A stretch of 61,217 bases of DNA from an uncultured Alphaproteobacteria bacterium (GTDB taxonomy: Bacteria; Pseudomonadota; Alphaproteobacteria; HIMB59; GCA-002718135): assembly GCA_902577905.1 (NCBI GenBank), contig CACHAQ010000006.1, forward strand, positions 1 to 61,217, read 5' to 3'. Shown in pieces: positions 45,652-54,811 of the stretch (within the stretch, counting starts at the first letter, position 1; each line of letters opens with the position of its first letter). The translations under genes and the position numbers were made by a program. Below the pieces are notes generated by a model. It searched no databases. It was not told where the DNA came from and saw only the letters and a program-made list of their open reading frames with translations.

Positions 45652-46635
45652 TTACGAGGCATTAAGCCACTCATCAATCCATTTTTCTTTATTCTTATTA
45701 ATTTCTTTTGGATCCATTTGAATAAAGTTAGGAACATCTAGTTTATCAAATGCCTCTGGTAAATCTTTTATATTTGTTACAGGGTACATAATATTTGTTG
45801 ATGGTATGACTGATTGAAATTCTTTTGATAACATAAAGTTAAGAAATTTATTTGCTAAATCTTTATTTTGTGAATTATTTAAAATGCCTGCAAATTCAAT
45901 TGTTATATAATTTCCCTCTTCAAAAGTTGTAGCAAGAATATCATACCTTTCTTCAAACATTATATGTGCTGCTGGAGATGTAGTATAACTTAATACCATG
46001 TCAGCTTCTCCTGTCATAAAAAAATTATAATATGCATCTGTCCATCCTTTGGTAACGGAAATAATTTTTTTATTTAATTTTTTCCATTCATCTCCAGCTT
46101 TATCTCCATATAATGCTTTCATCCAAGTTAATAATCCTAAACCAGGGGTAGAAGTTCTCGGGTCTTGAATTACAATTTTAGCATTAGTTGAATTAATCAA
46201 CTCATCCATTGATTTTGGAGGTGTTGCTAAATTTGCTTCATTATACACAAAAGAAAAGTATCCATAATTATATGGAACAAATTTATTACTTTCCCATTTT
46301 AATGGTAAATTAATTAAGTTGTTTATGTCATTGATATTATGAGTTGTAAAAAGCTCAGATTGTTTGGCTAAATCAAATAAATTCATATCGAGACCTAAAA
46401 CTATGTCTGCCTTGGAAGTATCACCTTCTAAAACAACTTTATTCAATAATGTTGCTGCACTGTCTACTGCAACAAATTCTATATCCGCATTATGTTTTTC
46501 TTCAAATATTTTTTCAATTATGGGTCCTGGACCCCATTCTGATACAAAAGAGTCGTATGTATAAATGGTTAGTTTCTCTGCATATATTGAGAAAGAAATA
46601 AATAAGGTAGTTAAAAAAATTATTATAGTTTTCAT
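45652..46635 (-). CDS. thiB: Thiamine-binding periplasmic protein ThiB
   Basis: The 327-residue protein has a signal peptide (residues 1-19) followed by KLTIYTYDSFVSEWGPGPII, the start of TbpA/ThiB. ADIVLGLDMNLFDLAK and VLSYTTSPAAHI follow. It captures thiamine in the periplasm for ThiP. Its Shine-Dalgarno (GGAGG) lies inside the TPP riboswitch directly upstream, so translation should fall when TPP is plentiful. Confidence 0.94.
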   Translation of the reverse strand: MKTIIIFLTTLFISFSIYAEKLTIYTYDSFVSEWGPGPIIEKIFEEKHNADIEFVAVDSAATLLNKVVLEGDTSKADIVLGLDMNLFDLAKQSELFTTHNINDINNLINLPLKWESNKFVPYNYGYFSFVYNEANLATPPKSMDELINSTNAKIVIQDPRTSTPGLGLLTWMKALYGDKAGDEWKKLNKKIISVTKGWTDAYYNFFMTGEADMVLSYTTSPAAHIMFEERYDILATTFEEGNYITIEFAGILNNSQNKDLANKFLNFMLSKEFQSVIPSTNIMYPVTNIKDLPEAFDKLDVPNFIQMDPKEINKNKEKWIDEWLNAS

Positions 46636-46637
46636 GT

Positions 46638-46701
46638 TTCCTCCGCTGGCATTATCCAGATCAGGTTAAAAGGGTATAAATCTCAGCATTTAAGCACCCC
46701 T
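46638..46701 (-). promoter_or_regulatory. TPP riboswitch (THI element) upstream of thiB
   Basis: Read on the minus strand it contains GGGGTGC, CTGAGATTTATACCC, ACCTGATCTGGATAATGCC and AGCGGAGG in the correct order and spacing. These are the conserved pyrimidine-sensor and pyrophosphate-sensor motifs of the TPP aptamer. The closing GGAGG is also the ribosome binding site of thiB, 5 bp before its ATG, so control is probably translational. No terminator hairpin is seen between aptamer and gene. Confidence 0.95.
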
Positions 46702-46707
46702 AATTTA

Positions 46708-46736
46708 ATTATAATAAATATTATTTTAGAAAACAA
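46708..46736 (-). promoter_or_regulatory. Promoter of the thiBP riboswitch transcript
   Basis: On the minus strand TTGTTT (46736-46731) and a perfect TATAAT (46713-46708) are separated by exactly 17 bp. The predicted transcript start, about 7 bp downstream, falls on the first base of the TPP aptamer. Confidence 0.65.
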
Positions 46737-46783
46737 ACATAAAAGATTGTTTTTAGGTTATTTATGAATATAACAAATTTTTT

Positions 46784-46860
46784 CGGGGAGTAGCGCAGCC
46801 TGGTAGCGCACCTGGTTTGGGACCAGGGGGTCGAAGGTTCGAATCCTTTCTCCCCGACCA
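46784..46860 (+). tRNA. tRNA-Pro (anticodon UGG)
   Basis: The acceptor CGGGGAG pairs with CTCCCCG (46850-46856), followed by A and an encoded CCA. The anticodon stem CCTGG/CCAGG encloses TTTGGGA with TGG at 46818-46820. The D arm GCGCAGCCTGGTAGCGC and T arm GAAGG-TTCGAAT-CCTTT are normal. Confidence 0.97.
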
Positions 46861-46911
46861 TTATTTAATTTTCTTCTTTAAAATTATCATATTTGCTTTA
46901 GTAAAAATTAA

Positions 46912-47604
46912 ATGGATTTGAAACTAATATATGGCAACATGAGAGCTCTTTGTGAAGCTCCCCAGATGATGTTACATTACGCAGATATTCCGTATGAATA
47001 CAAAATGGTATGGGATCATTATGGAAGTAGCTGGGCAGAAGTTAAAAAGGATATTATTTTTAATAGATTACCTATTTTAATAATAAATGAAGATAAATAT
47101 CTTTGGCAAAGCAATACAATTATTCGATATCTCTCTAACTTAACAAAAACAAAACCTTCCGATGAATTTCAATTAGCGTACTGTGATGCAGTTTTTGAAT
47201 CAACTCATGAAATGTTTTCTCCTTTGAATCCAACTATAAATATGACTTTTGGTGAAAAATATAATTCTAATAAAAAGAAACTTTTAGAAGATATTTTGCC
47301 AAATTCTTTAAATAATTTTGAAAAACTTTTACAAAATAGTTCAGGTAATTTTTTTATAGGCAATGATCCATTTTACTGTGATTTTAATGCTTATCATCAT
47401 TTTTCAATGTGCTTAATATTAGATAAAAATATTTTTTCAAATTTTCCAAATTTAAAAAAATTTATCAATAATTTTGAAAAACTTAATAATATTAAAAACT
47501 ATTTAGATGGTAGACCAGAGTTGGTAGAACTAGGAAAGTCACCTCATTTTCTTGTTGATGGAAAAAAAATTCCTACAGGTTTAAATCCAAATAAAAAGTA
47601 TTAA
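46912..47604 (+). CDS. Glutathione S-transferase family protein
   Basis: The 230-residue protein has an N-terminal thioredoxin-like GST domain (MDLKLIYGNMRALCEAPQMMLHYADIPYEY, then FNRLPILIINEDKYLWQSNTIIRYLS with the cis-Pro and the 'QS..I..YL' glutathione site). A helical C-terminal domain follows. The class and substrate are not clear. It starts 51 bp after tRNA-Pro and precedes an iron alcohol dehydrogenase gene by 16 bp. Confidence 0.82.
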   Translation: MDLKLIYGNMRALCEAPQMMLHYADIPYEYKMVWDHYGSSWAEVKKDIIFNRLPILIINEDKYLWQSNTIIRYLSNLTKTKPSDEFQLAYCDAVFESTHEMFSPLNPTINMTFGEKYNSNKKKLLEDILPNSLNNFEKLLQNSSGNFFIGNDPFYCDFNAYHHFSMCLILDKNIFSNFPNLKKFINNFEKLNNIKNYLDGRPELVELGKSPHFLVDGKKIPTGLNPNKKY

Positions 47605-47620
47605 TTTATTTTGATTTTTA

Positions 47621-48778
47621 ATGTTTAATTTTTACTCTACTGCAGGATTAATTTTTGGTAATGAAACTTCTCTTAATTCTTGTAATCAGATTATTGATAC
47701 ATTGGGTAAAAATATATTTGTAGTATCTGATAGAGGCCTGACTGAATTAGGCTTGATAGAGCCAACAATAAAAAAACTTAAAAAAAATTGTAATATTAAA
47801 ATATTTAATGATGTTGAGTCTGATCCATCAAAAAAAACATTATTAAATGCATTTAGTGATGCAAGAGAATTTGAATCTACTGGAGTTTTAGGTTTTGGTG
47901 GAGGTTCATCTATGGATGTTGCAAAGCTTGTATCTTTACTTCTTGGATCAAATCAGCAAATCGAAACAATATGGGGTGTTAATAATGCAAAAGGCCCAAG
48001 GCTACCACTTGTACTTATTCCTACAACAGCAGGAACTGGATCAGAAGTTACACCAATTTCAATAATAACGATGGATGATAAAGAAAAAAAAGGAGTTTCT
48101 TCTAAATTTATATTACCTGATCTTGCAATTTTAGATCCATTGTTAACAACTAATTTACCCGCTAATATAACTGCATCAACTGGAATAGATGCAATGGTTC
48201 ATGCAATTGAAGCTTTTACATCTATAAATTCAAACAATAATCCTGTTTCAAAGATGTTATCTATAGAAGCACTCAAGCTTCTTGGCTCATCAATTAAAAC
48301 TGCTGTATTTGATGGACATAATATAAATGCAAGATCAAATATGCTACTTGGATCAATGCTAGCAGGTAAAGCTTTTGCAAATTCTCCAGTAGCAGCAGTT
48401 CATGCATTAGCATATCCTATCGGAGGTTTATTTAATATCTCTCATGGTTTATCAAATTCTTTAGTTCTTACAAGTGTTATGAAATTCAATTCCAAAAATG
48501 AAGAAACAAAAAAAAATTATGCTCATCTTGCACCATACGTATTTAAAAATTTAGATAATAGTAAAAATGATGAGTTTTTGTGTAACAATTTTATAAATGG
48601 TTTAGAAATATTGTGTCAGGAACTTAATTTACCTTATAGGCTTAGAGATTTAGAAATTCCTGAAGAAGCTTGCAAGTTGATGGCTAGTGAAGCAATGAAA
48701 CAAACCAGATTATTAGTTAATAATCCTCGGAAAATTGAAGAATCTGATGCCTATAATATATACAAATCTGTTTGGTAG
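47621..48778 (+). CDS. Iron-containing alcohol dehydrogenase
   Basis: The 385-residue protein belongs to the group III Fe-ADH family: GFGGGSSMDVAKLVSL (cofactor loop), PTTAGTGSEVTPISII, and the metal-binding histidines in DAMVHAIEAF, AVHALAYPIGGLFNISHG. It oxidises or reduces a short alcohol/aldehyde pair; which one cannot be said. It is co-oriented with the preceding GST gene (16-bp gap) and may share its transcript. Confidence 0.9.
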   Translation: MFNFYSTAGLIFGNETSLNSCNQIIDTLGKNIFVVSDRGLTELGLIEPTIKKLKKNCNIKIFNDVESDPSKKTLLNAFSDAREFESTGVLGFGGGSSMDVAKLVSLLLGSNQQIETIWGVNNAKGPRLPLVLIPTTAGTGSEVTPISIITMDDKEKKGVSSKFILPDLAILDPLLTTNLPANITASTGIDAMVHAIEAFTSINSNNNPVSKMLSIEALKLLGSSIKTAVFDGHNINARSNMLLGSMLAGKAFANSPVAAVHALAYPIGGLFNISHGLSNSLVLTSVMKFNSKNEETKKNYAHLAPYVFKNLDNSKNDEFLCNNFINGLEILCQELNLPYRLRDLEIPEEACKLMASEAMKQTRLLVNNPRKIEESDAYNIYKSVW

Positions 48779-48828
48779 ATTTTGTTTACTTATGAATTAA
48801 TTTACCTATTTAATTAACATAGATCTTA

Positions 48829-50439
48829 ATGATAAAATCAACAGTTAATCAATTTGCAAATTCTCTTGGATTAAATAAGGACGAATATATTCCAAAGGGA
48901 AAAGCTTCCTTTTCACTTTTTAAAATTGAAATTCTATCTGGATTAACTGTTGCAATAGCACTTGTTCCAGAGGCAATTGCTTTCGCATTTGTAGCAGGTG
49001 TAACTCCACTTTCAGGTTTATATGCTGCTTTTATTGTAGGATTAGTTACTGCAATTTTTGGTGGAAGACCTGGAATGATTTCAGGAGCAACAGGAGCATT
49101 AGCTGTTGTTATGGTGTCATTAGTATCGGAACATGGAGTCCAATACTTATTTGCCACTGTAATCTTGATGGGAATTTTACAATTTCTTGCAGGAGTTTTT
49201 AAATTAGGAAAATTTATGCGCATGGTTCCTCAACCTGTAATGTTAGGCTTTGTAAATGGTTTAGCTATCGTAATTGGTTTATCTCAATTGCATCAATTTC
49301 AAATATATAATTTTGATGGAACCTTTACATGGATGTCTGGGGAGGTGCTTACATATTCTTTAGTATTAGTTTTTTTGACTATGTTAATCATATGGTACTT
49401 ACCAAGGGTTACTAAATTTATACCATCTACATTAGCTGCAATTCTTTTGGTTACTTTTCTAGTTTTACTTTTAGATCTACCTGTTCCAAGAGTAGGGGAT
49501 TTAGCAAGTGTAGCAGGGGGGCTTCCAAATTTTTCTATTCCAACAGTTCCACTTAATTTAGATACTTTTTTCATTATCTTTCCTTACGCAATTATTTTGG
49601 CTGCCATTGGATTAATTGAAAGCTTGTTAACTCTTAATCTTGTAGGAGAAATTACTAACAAAAAAGGTGGAACTAGACAAGAATGTTTAGCTCAAGGTGT
49701 CGCTAATGGTATCACAGGCTTTTTTGGGGGTATGGGTGGTTGCGCTATGATTGGACAATCAATGATAAATGTAAAATCTGGAGGCAGAACAAGAATTGCT
49801 GGCATTTCAGCAGCAATTTTTTTACTAATTTTTATTCTTTATACTTCAAATTTAATTGAACTTATTCCTATAGCTTCATTAGTAGGAGTTATGTTTATGG
49901 TCGTAATTGGAACATTTGCTTGGAATTCACTAAAATTATTATTTGTTGTTCCTCGTTCGGATGCATTGGTAATTGTTTTAGTTACTTTAATTACTGTATT
50001 AGAAGATTTAGCTGTTGCTGTAGTTGCAGGTGTTATTATTAATGCTCTAGTATTTGCTTGGAAATCTGCTTCAAGAATTAGAGCAATTGAAAGACAATCA
50101 AGAACAGAAAAAGGTGCTAAAGTTTATGAAATTGAAGGACCCCTTTTTTTTAGTTCCACTAATAGTTTTTTAGAAATTTTTAAACCTTCCCAAGATCCTA
50201 ATTTAGTAATAATAGATTTTGCAAATTCAAAAGTTATTGATCAATCTGCTCTAAAAGCAATTGAGGATATTGCAGAAAGATATTCCAAATTAGGAAAACA
50301 AGTAAAGTTAAGACATCTTACGAAGGATTGCCACAGCCTTTTAAGAAAAACAGGTCAATTGATAGTTGATAGTGATGATGATCCTGATTATGGAATAGCT
50401 GTTGACTACGGTGTTAAATTAGGAATTTTTGGTAAATAA
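48829..50439 (+). CDS. SulP-family anion transporter with STAS domain
   Basis: The 536-residue protein has about 12 helices with the SulP segment AIALVPEAIAFAFVAGVTPLSGLYAAFIVG. TGALAVVMVSLV and GGMGGCAMIGQS follow. A C-terminal STAS domain (about residues 430-536, NLVIIDFANSKVIDQSALKAIEDI) resembles anti-sigma antagonist folds. SulP proteins carry sulfate, bicarbonate or other anions; the sequence does not choose. It ends directly against the convergent ytoQ stop. Confidence 0.92.
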   Translation: MIKSTVNQFANSLGLNKDEYIPKGKASFSLFKIEILSGLTVAIALVPEAIAFAFVAGVTPLSGLYAAFIVGLVTAIFGGRPGMISGATGALAVVMVSLVSEHGVQYLFATVILMGILQFLAGVFKLGKFMRMVPQPVMLGFVNGLAIVIGLSQLHQFQIYNFDGTFTWMSGEVLTYSLVLVFLTMLIIWYLPRVTKFIPSTLAAILLVTFLVLLLDLPVPRVGDLASVAGGLPNFSIPTVPLNLDTFFIIFPYAIILAAIGLIESLLTLNLVGEITNKKGGTRQECLAQGVANGITGFFGGMGGCAMIGQSMINVKSGGRTRIAGISAAIFLLIFILYTSNLIELIPIASLVGVMFMVVIGTFAWNSLKLLFVVPRSDALVIVLVTLITVLEDLAVAVVAGVIINALVFAWKSASRIRAIERQSRTEKGAKVYEIEGPLFFSSTNSFLEIFKPSQDPNLVIIDFANSKVIDQSALKAIEDIAERYSKLGKQVKLRHLTKDCHSLLRKTGQLIVDSDDDPDYGIAVDYGVKLGIFGK

Positions 50440-50895
50440 TTAAAACTCTAATGTTCCTTCAACAGAATACTGTAATATATTAACTATCTCATCAACGTTT
50501 TTTGTTACTGCAAGTGCCGCTGCATCAACTTCTTTTAAAGCATGTTGATGTTCATCATTATGCATTATTATAAGACATTTATTCAAGGCTGATGCATACC
50601 CTGCATCAAAAGCAGCATTCCATTGTTTATATTTCTCACCAAAACGTACTACAACTATATCTGCTTTTTCAATCGAATTTCTAGTTCGTATAGCATTTAT
50701 TTTGGCTCCTTTGTTATCGTGCCAGAATTTTTTTTCTTCATCACCAAGTATTTTTACACCAACATCATCTGATAATTCATGATTAGTAGTCGGGCTTGAA
50801 AATTCTATTTCTAAGTTCTTAGAATTACATTTATCTATAATCTCATCTCGCCAATTAGTATGAATTTCACCGGATAAATAAACTTTTAATTTCAT
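50440..50895 (-). CDS. YtoQ family protein
   Basis: The 151-residue protein begins MKLKVYLSGEIHTNWRDEI and has SPTTNHELSDDVG, a WHDNKGAKINAIRTRNSIEKADIVVVRFGEKYKQWNAAFDAGYA block and IIMHNDEHQHALKEVD. This is the YtoQ family, with a nucleoside-deoxyribosyltransferase-like fold. Its substrate is not established. It is 8 bp downstream of the methyltransferase gene on the same strand; its stop abuts the convergent SulP stop with no spacer. Confidence 0.85.
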   Translation of the reverse strand: MKLKVYLSGEIHTNWRDEIIDKCNSKNLEIEFSSPTTNHELSDDVGVKILGDEEKKFWHDNKGAKINAIRTRNSIEKADIVVVRFGEKYKQWNAAFDAGYASALNKCLIIMHNDEHQHALKEVDAAALAVTKNVDEIVNILQYSVEGTLEF

Positions 50896-50903
50896 TTTTT
50901 AAA

Positions 50904-51674
50904 TTAACCTAAATATGCCGCAGTTAATACTGGAAAACTTGTAAATCCGAAATTACCTTCTTTTTCAGATTTATTTAATTGTTTTTTCCAATCATCTACT
51001 TTGTCTTCTGAAATACCTTGGCTTAAAGCAAACTTACTTAACATAGTTTCATAAAAAATTGCTGGTGAATTATTATCTCTATTTGTAATTAAATACGATA
51101 AATTTTGAGAACTTATATTTTTATATCCAAGTTTTTTTAATTTACCATTTAAATCGAGTGGAAGCATTTGATGAAAACAATGTGCTCTAAATGCCTCATG
51201 AATAAGATCATTAATTTCTTTTTCTGGTCCATAAAATCTAAAATAGTCCCAGAGAATTGAGACATTAACAAATTTAGAATTAGTTTTAGAAATTCTTTTT
51301 ATTTCCTTTAAGGATGTATCTATATCTTCGATATATTCTAATGTTTGAGTAGCTGTAATTTTATCACAGGATGTATCATCTATATTGATATCATCAGCTG
51401 TAGTACAAATAAGTTCCACATTATTTTGATCTTTACATTTATCGCTTGCAACATCTAATTGATCTTGACTTGGATCAATCCCTATTACTTTGCCTTGTTC
51501 TCCAACAGATAATGAAATTTCTTCGACTAAATGACCACCACCACATCCAATATCAATAACAGTTTCATTAGTTTCTAAATTTAAGGCATTTACAATAGCT
51601 AATCTTCGTGAAACTCCAGCATAACCATTCGCTATTTTTTGTTGAATAATACTAGTTTCATTATCAAATTTCAT
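50904..51674 (-). CDS. Class I SAM-dependent methyltransferase
   Basis: The 256-residue protein has the SAM loop VIDIGCGGGHLVEEIS (motif I), VIGIDPSQDQLDVA (motif II), and ICTTADDINIDDTSCDKITATQTLEYIEDI (motif III and post). The overall pattern fits a UbiE/MenG-like small-molecule methyltransferase fold, but the substrate is not identifiable. It is likely co-transcribed with ytoQ and is divergent from a small membrane protein with about 49 bp between starts. Confidence 0.85.
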   Translation of the reverse strand: MKFDNETSIIQQKIANGYAGVSRRLAIVNALNLETNETVIDIGCGGGHLVEEISLSVGEQGKVIGIDPSQDQLDVASDKCKDQNNVELICTTADDINIDDTSCDKITATQTLEYIEDIDTSLKEIKRISKTNSKFVNVSILWDYFRFYGPEKEINDLIHEAFRAHCFHQMLPLDLNGKLKKLGYKNISSQNLSYLITNRDNNSPAIFYETMLSKFALSQGISEDKVDDWKKQLNKSEKEGNFGFTSFPVLTAAYLG

Positions 51675-51723
51675 TTTATTATTTTTCTTATATATTTTTT
51701 AGTTATATAAAAAATACATATAA

Positions 51724-52134
51724 ATGGAATATCAAATAACAAAAATATTAATTATTTCTTTTTTTAGCTCGATATTAATTTTGTTATTTTTAAATACAAG
51801 ATACATTATTTTTTTCAAAAAATTTTCAAAAAATAAAAAAATCTTATTAAATCTTTCTATTTATTCTTTTTCTTCTTTAATTTTAATTTTAATTAATTAT
51901 TGGTTGAGCATATATGGATTAACTTCTTTAATAATCTTTAATGCTGCAATCATTACGCTTATATACTTTGAATTAGCTCTATATTTAGAAAAAGTTTTTT
52001 GGGATGATTTTTTAGGAAATTCACTCCCTAAATCGATCAATATGCTTATTAGTTTTGTTGTAATGATGAATTTTGGTTATTTTACTCTTATGTTTTATAT
52101 AAAGATCTTAGATATTGATTATTTTGTCACATAA
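51724..52134 (+). CDS. Small four-helix membrane protein, unknown
   Basis: The 136-residue product has four hydrophobic stretches (about residues 8-28, 43-62, 66-88 and 107-128) separated by a short Lys-rich loop (KKFSKNKK) and an acidic patch (EKVFWDDF). There is no signal peptide or recognisable motif. It sits alone between a divergent methyltransferase and a 90-bp gap before the amidotransferase. Function unknown. Confidence 0.55.
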   Translation: MEYQITKILIISFFSSILILLFLNTRYIIFFKKFSKNKKILLNLSIYSFSSLILILINYWLSIYGLTSLIIFNAAIITLIYFELALYLEKVFWDDFLGNSLPKSINMLISFVVMMNFGYFTLMFYIKILDIDYFVT

Positions 52135-52224
52135 GTATCATTATAAATTAATATACAAAATAATTATAATTTTTATGAAATAATATTTTCATATTAATAA
52201 AATATTTATTATTAATAATTTATT

Positions 52225-52923
52225 ATGAATAAGGTTTTGTTTGTATTACATCAAAAAACTTCAGTTCCAGGAGATGTAGGTAATAAATTTAGAGATAGGG
52301 GATATGTTGCTGAAATATGTAGACCGCCTTTAGGTGAAGAACTTCCTTCAAATATTAATCAATACTCAGCTATAGTTGTATTTGGTGCGCCAGGAAGCAT
52401 AAACGATGAAGATGAATATATAAATAAAGAATTAGAATGGATAAACAAAGTTATTAAAACTGACATTCCTTATCTCGGCATTTGTTTTGGTGCACAATTA
52501 TTAGCTAAATGTTTAGGTTCAGAAATTACAACTAATAAAGATGGTCTTTCAGAAATCGGTTTTTATAAAATTGAACCAACTGAAAATGCTAACAATCTTT
52601 TTAATTCTCAAAAGATTTTCTTTCAATTCCATTCTGAAGGATTTTCTCTTCCTACAGGCTGTGAGTTATTAGCAAGGGGTGATATTTTTAATAATCAAGC
52701 TTTTAAATATCAAAATTGTTATGCACTCCAATTTCATCCTGAAGTAAATTTTAAACTTCATCTAAGATGGTTGTATTTGGTATTATTAAAGAATCCTAAA
52801 AAATTATTTGTTAAAGGTGCTCAAAATATATTTGTTCAACTTTATTATCGTTACAAATATAATAAAAATATTTCAAATTGGTTAGATTCATTTTTAGATC
52901 AGTATTTTTTAAAAAAAACTTAA
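52225..52923 (+). CDS. Class I glutamine amidotransferase-like protein
   Basis: The 232-residue protein has the triad of a class I GATase domain: Cys87 in YLGICFGAQLLA and H171/E173 in LQFHPEVN. GAPGSIND serves as the oxyanion side. It stands alone, like the GMP-synthase-like amidotransferase family, with extra helical residues at the C-terminus (about 180-232). It presumably releases ammonia from glutamine or hydrolyses a gamma-glutamyl bond. A MOSC-domain gene follows 12 bp later. Confidence 0.88.
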   Translation: MNKVLFVLHQKTSVPGDVGNKFRDRGYVAEICRPPLGEELPSNINQYSAIVVFGAPGSINDEDEYINKELEWINKVIKTDIPYLGICFGAQLLAKCLGSEITTNKDGLSEIGFYKIEPTENANNLFNSQKIFFQFHSEGFSLPTGCELLARGDIFNNQAFKYQNCYALQFHPEVNFKLHLRWLYLVLLKNPKKLFVKGAQNIFVQLYYRYKYNKNISNWLDSFLDQYFLKKT

Positions 52924-52935
52924 ATACTTATATAA

Positions 52936-53694
52936 GTGAAAATTAAAAACCTATATTTTTCACCTGTAAAATCTCTTTCTTTCAATAAAGTAGATACCTT
53001 AGAGATAATTAAGAATATTGGTATAAAAAATGATCGAATATTTGCTTTCACTAGTAATCTTAATTTTAAAGATATAGAATTAATAAGAAATAATCCTTTA
53101 AAACGAGAAATTTATAAATTTTTATCACTAAAAAAATATCCTGAATTAAATCAATATAATTTTTTATTAAAAGATAATTATTTAATACTAGAATTTGAAA
53201 ATAAAATAATTTTAAAAACAGATATTAATAATCGTCATGAAGTAAAAATCTTATGTAGTAAACTTGAAGATATTTTACCAAATTTAAATAATATTAATTT
53301 ATTAAAAGATAGAAAGAACCCTTTTTTTGATACAATGCCAAATAATTCAATATCATTAATAAATTTAAACAGCATTAAAGACTTTGAAGGCCTATCTAAT
53401 CATCCAGTTGAACATGAGCGTTTTAGAGGAAATATATATGTAAAAGATTTAGAAAAATGGGAAGAAAGGAAGCTAATAGGTAAAGTTTTATCTATCAATG
53501 ATATAAAATTTAAAGTTATTAAAGAAATTCCCAGATGTTCAGCAACTAATATTAAGCCCAAAACTTCTGATATAAATCTTAATATTCCTTTCAACCTAAA
53601 AAAAATATACAACCATATAAATTTAGGAATATATTTGGATCCTTTAAATGATGGTAAAATAAATAAAGGTGATCTTATAAAAATTAATGAATAA
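52936..53694 (+). CDS. MOSC-domain protein
   Basis: The 252-residue protein has an N-terminal beta-barrel segment (IKNLYFSPVKSLSF with ..GIKNDRIFAF), like the MOSC N-terminal domain. HPVEHERFRGNIYV and the conserved cysteine in EIPRCSATNI belong to MOSC. MOSC proteins bind molybdenum cofactor sulfur or reduce N-hydroxylated compounds (YcbX, YiiM types). It starts at a GTG (52936) and overlaps the ABC permease gene by 8 bp. Confidence 0.8.
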   Translation: MKIKNLYFSPVKSLSFNKVDTLEIIKNIGIKNDRIFAFTSNLNFKDIELIRNNPLKREIYKFLSLKKYPELNQYNFLLKDNYLILEFENKIILKTDINNRHEVKILCSKLEDILPNLNNINLLKDRKNPFFDTMPNNSISLINLNSIKDFEGLSNHPVEHERFRGNIYVKDLEKWEERKLIGKVLSINDIKFKVIKEIPRCSATNIKPKTSDINLNIPFNLKKIYNHINLGIYLDPLNDGKINKGDLIKINE

Positions 53695-54811
53695 ATTCTT
53701 ATTAAATTATTCAGAAAAACTTACAGGATATCTATTAATTCTTCCTGCTGTTTTAATAATCAGTCTATTTGGAATTTTTCCTGTTTTTTTTGGAATGTAT
53801 ATGAGTGTGCACAAGTGGAAAGTTTTTAAAGGGAGATTTTTAGGATTTGAGAATTACCAAAGAATACTTGGAGACATACCAGCCTTTTGGTTATTTGTTT
53901 TAGGATTATTATTATTGATATTAAGTTATGGATTGTGGAGTGAATTTAAAAATAAAGTAAAAAATAAAATCTATTTAGCATTTTTATCTATAGTAATATT
54001 AATTATTGGAATAATATTAATTAATATCAACTGGGAAAAAATGCTTTTAACAGGTGATGAAGACTATCTTTACTCTCTTATTTATACTTTTTATTATTCG
54101 TTTTTCACTATAATTTTTGAGGTTGGATTAGGATTAATAATAGCATTTGCTTTGTACCAAAAATTAGCTGGAAAACAATTCTTTCAAATGATTTTATTAT
54201 TTCCTTACATTACTCCAGCAGTAATGGGTGCTGCAGTATTTTTTTTAATATTTGGTAAAGCTGAAAATTCTTTTTTAAATCAACTAATAGGAATATTTGG
54301 TTTTGAACCTCAAATGTGGTTATTTGATAAAAGACCTATTACCGAAGTTTTATTTGGTATCAAAATAGAAGGTCTACTAGCTGGACCAAGTTTAGCTCTA
54401 ATGTCATCTATAATATATGGAATATGGTCTTATACTGGCTACTATGCAATAATTTTACTCGCGGGTTTATCAATTATACCCTCTGATTTATATGAGGCTG
54501 CAAAAGCAGAGGGAGCTAGTAGATGGCAAACATTTATTAAGATTACCATACCACTATTAATGCCTATTATATTTTTTTTAATGTTGACTGGTTTTATAAA
54601 TACCTTTCAAGCTTTTAATAGTATTTTTGTTATGCAAACGTCTTCTGCTGGAGATACAATGGATGTTGTTACAATAGAAATTTTTGATCATTTTTGGGGT
54701 AGGGTGAAATATGGTTATGCTGCAGCTGAAGGAGTAATTTTATTTATACTGCTAAATATTTTAGCAATATCGCAATATGTAATTTTTAGAAAAAGGTTAA
54801 GTTATGACTAG
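53687..54811 (+). CDS. Sugar-type ABC transporter permease, MalF/UgpA-like
   Basis: The 374-residue membrane protein has the MalF-type N-terminus (LLILPAVLIISLFGIFPVFFGMYMS) and the EAA loop EAAKAEGASRWQTFIKITIPLL near residue 268. About 70 residues (62-130) with two extra hydrophobic helices are inserted between the first helix region and the typical 'LIYTFYYS' segment. This makes it longer than standard UgpA-like permeases (about 300 aa). It overlaps the next permease by 8 bp. No ATPase gene is adjacent. Confidence 0.92.
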   Translation: MNKFLLNYSEKLTGYLLILPAVLIISLFGIFPVFFGMYMSVHKWKVFKGRFLGFENYQRILGDIPAFWLFVLGLLLLILSYGLWSEFKNKVKNKIYLAFLSIVILIIGIILININWEKMLLTGDEDYLYSLIYTFYYSFFTIIFEVGLGLIIAFALYQKLAGKQFFQMILLFPYITPAVMGAAVFFLIFGKAENSFLNQLIGIFGFEPQMWLFDKRPITEVLFGIKIEGLLAGPSLALMSSIIYGIWSYTGYYAIILLAGLSIIPSDLYEAAKAEGASRWQTFIKITIPLLMPIIFFLMLTGFINTFQAFNSIFVMQTSSAGDTMDVVTIEIFDHFWGRVKYGYAAAEGVILFILLNILAISQYVIFRKRLSYD

